Assembly (NCBI RefSeq): GCF_902859765.1
Contig: NZ_CADIJV010000030.1
Coordinates: 1-64,000 of the forward strand
DNA length: 64,000 nt
Direction of reading: 5' to 3'
From: Achromobacter pulmonis
Lineage (GTDB): Bacteria > Pseudomonadota > Gammaproteobacteria > Burkholderiales > Burkholderiaceae_B
This document shows, one piece after another, positions 59,029-64,000 of this stretch; position 1 is the stretch's first letter; each line of letters starts with the position of its first letter. The translations under genes were made by a program, and so were the position numbers. The notes beneath the pieces were generated by a model. It made no database searches and was not told the DNA's origin. It saw only the letters and a list, made by a program, of their open reading frames with translations.

Positions 59029-62000
59029 GTGAGCCCGTCGCGCCTGTTCATTCTGCGGCCGGTGGCCACCACGCTGTCGATGGTGGCCATCCTGATCGCC
59101 GGCTTCATCGCCTACCGTCTGCTGCCGGTCGCGGCCCTGCCCGAAGTCGACTACCCCACCATCCAGGTGACCACGCTGTACCCGGGCGCGAGTCCCGATG
59201 TGATGACGTCGCTGGTGACCTCGCCGCTGGAGCGGCAGTTCGGCCAGATGCCGGGCCTGAACCAGATGTCGTCGACCAGTTCGGGCGGCGCCTCGGTCAT
59301 CACCATGCAGTTCAACCTGACGCTGCCGCTGGACGTGGCCGAGCAGCAGGTGCAGGCCGCCATCAACGCGGCGTCCAACCTGCTGCCCAGCGACCTGCCG
59401 GTGCCGCCGACCTATAACAAGGTCAACCCGGCCGACGCGGCGGTGCTGACGTTGGCGATCACCTCGCCGACCATGCCGCTGCCGCAGGTGCGCGACCTGG
59501 TGGACACGCGGGTGGCGCAGAAGCTGTCGCAGATTCCGGGCGTGGGCCTGGTGAGCGTGGCGGGCGGGCAGCGCCCGGCCGTGCGCGTGCAGGTCAATCC
59601 GCAGGCGCTGGCGGCCAATGGCCTGGGGCTGGCCGACCTGCGCACCGCCGTGGTGGGCGCCAACGTCAACCAGCCCAAGGGCAACCTGGATGGGCCGCTG
59701 CGCTCGACCACCGTCAACGCCAACGACCAGCTCAAGACGCCGACCGACTACAACAACCTGATCATCGCCTACAAGAACAACGCGCCCCTGCGCCTGTCGG
59801 ATGTGGCGCGCGCGGTCGAGGGCGCCGAGGACACGCGCCAGGCCGCCTGGGCCGGCGACAAACCGGCCATCCTGCTCAACATCCAGCGCCAGCCTGGCGC
59901 CAACGTCATCGACGTGGTCAACCGCATCCAGGCGCTGCTGCCGCAACTGCGCGCCGCGCTGCCGGCCACGCTGGACGTGACGGTGGTGTCGGATCGCACC
60001 CAGACCATCCGCGACTCGGTGGCCGACGTGCAGTTCGAGATGCTGCTGGCGGTGGCGCTGGTGGTGATGGTGACCTTTGTGTTCCTGCGCAGCCTGACCG
60101 CGACGCTGATTCCCAGCGTGGTGGTGCCGCTGTCGCTGGTGGGCACCTTCGGCATCATGTACCTGGCGGGCTTTTCCATCAACAACCTGACGCTGATGGC
60201 GCTGACCATCGCCACCGGTTTCGTGGTGGACGACGCCATCGTCATGATCGAGAACATCGCCCGCCACATCGAAGAGGGCGAGACGCCGCTGCAGGCCGCG
60301 CTCAAGGGCGCGCAGCAGATCGGCTTCACGCTGATCTCGTTAACCTTCTCGTTGATCGCGGTGCTGATTCCGCTGCTGTTCATGACCGAGGTGGTGGGGC
60401 GGCTGTTCCGCGAGTTCGCCATCACGCTGGCGGTGTCGATCCTGATATCGCTGGTGGTGTCGCTGACACTGACACCGATGATGTGCGCGCGCCTGCTGCG
60501 CGCCGAATCCGAACAGAAGCATGGCCGCTTCCATCAGGTCACCGGCGCCTTCATCGACCGCACCATCGCCGCCTACGACCGCATGCTGCAGAAGGTGCTG
60601 CGGCACCAGCCGCTGACCCTGCTGGTGGCGCTGGCCACCTTCGCGCTGACCGTGCTGCTGTACATCCTGGTTCCCAAGGGCTTTTTCCCGCAGCAGGACA
60701 CCGGGTTGATCCAGGCCATCACGCAGGCGCCGCAATCGATCTCATTCACCGCCATGGCCGAGCGCCAGCAGGCGGCGGCGCGCTTGGCGCTGGAGGATCC
60801 CGATGTGCAGGCGGTGTCGTCGTTCATCGGCGTGGATGGCAGCAACGCCACGCTCAGCGCCGGCCGCATGCAGATCGCGCTCAAGCCGCAGTCCGAGCGC
60901 AGCGGTGACCTGCGCGCCGTCATGGCGCGGCTGCAGGAAGCCTTTGGCAAGCAGGATGGCCTGACCGTCTACATGCAGCCGGTGCAGGACCTGACCATCG
61001 AGGACCGGGTCAGCCGCACGCAATACCAGATGACGCTGTCCAATCCGGACCTGAAGGTGCTGAGCGAATGGACCCCCAAGCTGATCGAGCGGCTGCGCCA
61101 GGTGCCGGGCCTGACGGACGTGACCGATGACCTGCAGGATGACGGCTTGCAGACCTGGGTCGAGATCGACCGCGACGCCGCCTCGCGCCTGGGAATTACG
61201 GCGTCGGTGGTGGACGAGGCGCTGTACGACGCCTTCGGCCAGCGCCTGATATCCACCATCTTCACCCAGTCCAACCAGTACCGCGTGGTGCTGGAGGTGC
61301 AGCCGCAGTTCCAGATGAACCCGGCCTCGCTGGGCCAGATCCACGTGCCGACCTCCTCCGGCGCGCAAGTGCCGTTGTCGTCCATCGCCCGCATCACCGA
61401 GGGCAAGACGGTGCTGGCGGTGAACCGGCTGGACCAATTCCCGATGGTCACGGTGTCGTTCAACCTGGCGCGCGGCGCCTCGCTGTCCGACGCGGTCGAG
61501 GCGATCACCGCGGCCGAGGCCGGGATCGGCCTGCCGGCCGGCATCGAGACACGTTTCCAAGGGGCGGCGCTGGCGTTCCAGAATTCGCTGTCGAGCACGC
61601 TGTGGCTGATCCTGGCGGCCATCGTCACCATGTACATCGTGCTGGGCGTGCTGTACGAAAGCTACATCCACCCCATCACCATCCTCTCGACGCTGCCGTC
61701 GGCCGGGGTCGGCGCGCTGCTGGCGCTGCTGATCAGCGGCACCGAGCTGGACATGATCGGCATCATCGGCATCATCCTGCTGATCGGCATCGTCAAGAAA
61801 AACGCCATCATGATGATCGACTTCGCGCTCGACGCCGAGCGCAAGCGCGGGCTGTCGCCGCGCGCCGCGATCCATGAGGCGGCGCTGCTGCGCTTCCGGC
61901 CGATCCTGATGACCACGCTGGCCGCGTTGTTCGGCGCACTGCCGCTGATGCTGTCGACCGGCACCGGCGCCGAGCTGCGCCAGCCGCTCGGCCTGGTGAT

Positions 62001-62127
62001 GGTCGGCGGCCTGCTGCTGAGCCAGGTGCTGACGCTGTTCACCACGCCGGTGATCTACCTGATGTTCGACCGCCTGTCGCGGCGCTGGCGCGGCCTGCGC
62101 GAAGCGCCTGCCGGAGACGCGCCGTGA
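59029..62127 (+). CDS. mdtB: RND multidrug efflux permease, MdtB/MuxB type
   Basis: A 1032-residue inner-membrane H+ antiporter with 12 TM segments and two large periplasmic loops. Family signposts are [20 protein letters not shown] in TM1, [20 protein letters not shown] after it, the TM4 acidic motif [14 protein letters not shown] and the late [20 protein letters not shown]. The start is GTG at 59029 with GGAGG upstream. Translation ends with GTGA overlap to the next RND gene. It probably forms a heterotrimer with MdtC as in E. coli. Confidence 0.93.
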   Translation: MSPSRLFILRPVATTLSMVAILIAGFIAYRLLPVAALPEVDYPTIQVTTLYPGASPDVMTSLVTSPLERQFGQMPGLNQMSSTSSGGASVITMQFNLTLPLDVAEQQVQAAINAASNLLPSDLPVPPTYNKVNPADAAVLTLAITSPTMPLPQVRDLVDTRVAQKLSQIPGVGLVSVAGGQRPAVRVQVNPQALAANGLGLADLRTAVVGANVNQPKGNLDGPLRSTTVNANDQLKTPTDYNNLIIAYKNNAPLRLSDVARAVEGAEDTRQAAWAGDKPAILLNIQRQPGANVIDVVNRIQALLPQLRAALPATLDVTVVSDRTQTIRDSVADVQFEMLLAVALVVMVTFVFLRSLTATLIPSVVVPLSLVGTFGIMYLAGFSINNLTLMALTIATGFVVDDAIVMIENIARHIEEGETPLQAALKGAQQIGFTLISLTFSLIAVLIPLLFMTEVVGRLFREFAITLAVSILISLVVSLTLTPMMCARLLRAESEQKHGRFHQVTGAFIDRTIAAYDRMLQKVLRHQPLTLLVALATFALTVLLYILVPKGFFPQQDTGLIQAITQAPQSISFTAMAERQQAAARLALEDPDVQAVSSFIGVDGSNATLSAGRMQIALKPQSERSGDLRAVMARLQEAFGKQDGLTVYMQPVQDLTIEDRVSRTQYQMTLSNPDLKVLSEWTPKLIERLRQVPGLTDVTDDLQDDGLQTWVEIDRDAASRLGITASVVDEALYDAFGQRLISTIFTQSNQYRVVLEVQPQFQMNPASLGQIHVPTSSGAQVPLSSIARITEGKTVLAVNRLDQFPMVTVSFNLARGASLSDAVEAITAAEAGIGLPAGIETRFQGAALAFQNSLSSTLWLILAAIVTMYIVLGVLYESYIHPITILSTLPSAGVGALLALLISGTELDMIGIIGIILLIGIVKKNAIMMIDFALDAERKRGLSPRAAIHEAALLRFRPILMTTLAALFGALPLMLSTGTGAELRQPLGLVMVGGLLLSQVLTLFTTPVIYLMFDRLSRRWRGLREAPAGDAP

Positions 62128-64000
62128 TCCTGTCGGCGCCCTTCATCGTGCGGCCGGTGGCGACCACGCTGCTGTCGCTGGCGGTCGTGCTGGCGGGCAT
62201 GCTGTCGTTCTTCCTGCTGCCGGTGGCGCCGCTGCCGCAGATGGACATTCCCACCATCTCGGTGTCGGCCAGCCTGCCGGGCGCCAGCCCCGAGACCATG
62301 GCCTCCAGCGTCGCCACGCCGCTGGAGCGCTCGCTGGGCAGCATCGCCGGCGTGACCGAGATGACGTCCAGCAGCACGCAGGGTTCGACCCGCGTGACCT
62401 TGCAATTCGATCTGTCGCGCGACATCAACGGCGCTGCCCGCGACGTGCAGGCGGCCATCAACGCGGCGCGCTCGCTGCTGCCGACCAGCCTGCGCAGCAA
62501 CCCTACGTATCACAAGTTCAACCCGTCGGACGCGCCCATCATGACGCTGGCGATGACGTCCGATACCCTGAGCCAGGGGCAGATGTACGACCTGGCCTCG
62601 ACCATCGTGGCGCAGAAGCTGTCGCAGGTGAATGGGGTGGGCGAGGTCACGGTGGGCGGCAGTTCGCTGCCGGCGGTGCGCGTGACCGTGCTGCCGGGCG
62701 CGCTGGCCAATCGCGGCGTGTCGCTGGACGAAGTGCGCACCGCGCTGGCCAATGCCAACGCCAACCGGCCCAAGGGGGTGCTGGAGAACGACCGCTACCA
62801 CTGGCAGATCATGGTCAACGACCAGCTCAGCCGCGCCGAGCAGTACCGGCCGCTGATCGTGGCCTGGCGCGACGGCGCGCCGGTGCGGGTGGCGGACGTA
62901 GCCAAGGTCGAGGATTCGGTCGAGGATCTGTACCAGACCGGTTTCTTCAATCAGCGCAATGCGATCCTGATGATCGTGCGGCGCCAGGCCGACGCCAACA
63001 TCATCGAGACCGTGGACGCGGTGCGCGCCCAGTTGCCGACGCTGCTGGCGCTGATGCCGGCCGACGTGCAGCTGACCGTGGCGCAGGACCGCACGCCCAG
63101 CATCCGCGCTTCGCTGCACGAGGCCGAGTTGACGCTGATCATCTCGGTGGGCCTGGTGGTGCTGGTGGTGCTGCTGTTCCTGCGGCGCTGGCGCGCGGCC
63201 ATCATTCCCAGCATCGCGGTGCCGGTATCTCTGATCGGCACCTTCTGCGTCATGTATCTGTGCGGCTTCACGCTCAATACCATTTCGCTGATGGCGCTGA
63301 TCGTGGCCACCGGCTTCGTGGTGGATGACGCCATCGTGGTGCTGGAGAACATCATGCGCCACGTCGAGAACGGCATGTCGCCGATGCGGGCGGCGCTGCG
63401 CGGCTCGCGCGAGGTGGGCTTCACGGTGCTGTCGATGAGCCTGTCGCTGGTGGCGGTGTTCATTCCGATCCTGCTGATGGGCGGATTGGCGGGGCGCCTG
63501 TTCCGCGAGTTCGCGGTGACGCTGTCGGCGTCCATCATGGTGTCGCTGGTGGTGTCGCTGACGCTGACGCCGATGATGTGCGCGCGCCTGCTCAAGGCCG
63601 AACCCCACCAGCCCAAGCCGCCCGGCCGCCTGGCGCGCTGGGCCGAGAGCGGCTTCGACTGGATGCAGGACGGCTACCGCCGCAGCCTGGCCTGGGCGCT
63701 GGCGCACAGCCGCCTGATGATGCTGGTGCTGGCGGCGGCGGTGGGGTTGAACCTGTACCTGTACACCGTGGTGCCCAAGGGCTTCTTTCCGCAACAGGAT
63801 ACCGGCCAATTGCTGGGCTTCTTCCGGGTCGACCAGGGCACCTCGTTCCAGGCCACGGTGCCCAAGCTGGAAGCCCTGCGCAAGGTGGTGCTGGCCGATC
63901 CGGCGGTGCAGAGCATGACCGGCTACGCCGGCGGCCGTGGCGGCAGCAACAGCAGCTTCATGCAGATCCAGCTCAAGCCGCTGGCGCAGCGCAAGGTATC
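62124..64000 (+). CDS. mdtC: RND multidrug efflux permease, MdtC/MuxC type (3' truncated)
   Basis: The gene starts with GTG at 62124, overlapping the mdtB stop (GTGA), with GGAG upstream. It stays open to the last base, giving 625 of about 1030 codons. Visible features are [40 protein letters not shown], the TM4 motif [20 protein letters not shown] and [19 protein letters not shown]. An outer-membrane partner gene often follows in MuxABC-OpmB-type operons but would lie beyond the window. The in-window tolC copy is interrupted, which matters for this pump. Confidence 0.92.
   Translation, partial: MILSAPFIVRPVATTLLSLAVVLAGMLSFFLLPVAPLPQMDIPTISVSASLPGASPETMASSVATPLERSLGSIAGVTEMTSSSTQGSTRVTLQFDLSRDINGAARDVQAAINAARSLLPTSLRSNPTYHKFNPSDAPIMTLAMTSDTLSQGQMYDLASTIVAQKLSQVNGVGEVTVGGSSLPAVRVTVLPGALANRGVSLDEVRTALANANANRPKGVLENDRYHWQIMVNDQLSRAEQYRPLIVAWRDGAPVRVADVAKVEDSVEDLYQTGFFNQRNAILMIVRRQADANIIETVDAVRAQLPTLLALMPADVQLTVAQDRTPSIRASLHEAELTLIISVGLVVLVVLLFLRRWRAAIIPSIAVPVSLIGTFCVMYLCGFTLNTISLMALIVATGFVVDDAIVVLENIMRHVENGMSPMRAALRGSREVGFTVLSMSLSLVAVFIPILLMGGLAGRLFREFAVTLSASIMVSLVVSLTLTPMMCARLLKAEPHQPKPPGRLARWAESGFDWMQDGYRRSLAWALAHSRLMMLVLAAAVGLNLYLYTVVPKGFFPQQDTGQLLGFFRVDQGTSFQATVPKLEALRKVVLADPAVQSMTGYAGGRGGSNSSFMQIQLKPLAQRKV

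Noticed and set aside
57766-60267. 833-codon antisense frame over mdtA/mdtB
   Set aside because: Shadow of the RND genes; composition and lack of motifs show it is not coding.

Overview
The window is high-GC chromosomal DNA from a betaproteobacterium, most likely Alcaligenaceae (Bordetella/Achromobacter type). The evidence is the overall GC bias, the gene order (Tim44-like-ubiJ-ubiB; prepilin peptidase-coaE-zapD; DUF3460-scpA-panC) and three orphan 'Bug' tripartite-tricarboxylate-type binding proteins without permeases. No rRNA, tRNA, CRISPR array, phage or intact insertion sequence was seen. Family calls come from reading motifs, not from database searches.

Layout. 1-4.8 kb (+): end of a Tim44-like protein, ubiJ and ubiB (ubiquinone biosynthesis), a ferritin-like diiron protein behind a possible Pho box, and rfaE2 (LPS heptose). 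4.8-12.3 kb (-): a TolC outer-membrane factor with an in-frame stop codon, a PCMT-like methyltransferase, thiD and thiG, then a BtuF-like binding protein and a TonB receptor led by a cobalamin riboswitch. 12.4-16.2 kb (+): B12-dependent metH, divergent from the B12 uptake genes. 16.2-22.3 kb: a DHA2-type MFS pump with a divergent LysR regulator, an amidase with a divergent XRE/MmyB-type regulator, and a frameshifted mutY. 22.4-28.8 kb: a fused indolepyruvate ferredoxin oxidoreductase, an M24 peptidase-like protein, a GlxA-type AraC regulator and a lone cheD with a repetitive tail. 29-31 kb (-): ftsEX. 31-35.4 kb (+): a complete polar amino-acid ABC transporter (aapJQMP) with intercistronic hairpins and a strong terminator. 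35.6-36.6 kb: a Bug protein.

36.6-46.8 kb (-) is a ten-gene catabolic block divergent from a LysR regulator: gentisate 1,2-dioxygenase, fumarylpyruvate hydrolase, maleylpyruvate isomerase (GST), two single-component FAD monooxygenases (one resembling 3-hydroxybenzoate 6-hydroxylase), a third flavoprotein, a PchB-like chorismate mutase/isochorismate pyruvate lyase and three periplasmic binding proteins. It would convert a hydroxybenzoate to gentisate and then to fumarate and pyruvate. The PchB-like gene is the unusual member and hints at a link to (iso)chorismate or salicylate.

47.9-64 kb: a small membrane protein, glpK with a DHA2-type MFS gene, DUF3460-scpA-panC, a receiver-less LuxR-type regulator, an NlpE-like lipoprotein, pilD-coaE-zapD, and an MdtABC/MuxABC-type RND pump whose third gene runs off the window. 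The two lesions (tolC UGA, mutY homopolymer +1) are each one base change and should be checked against raw reads before being treated as biological.
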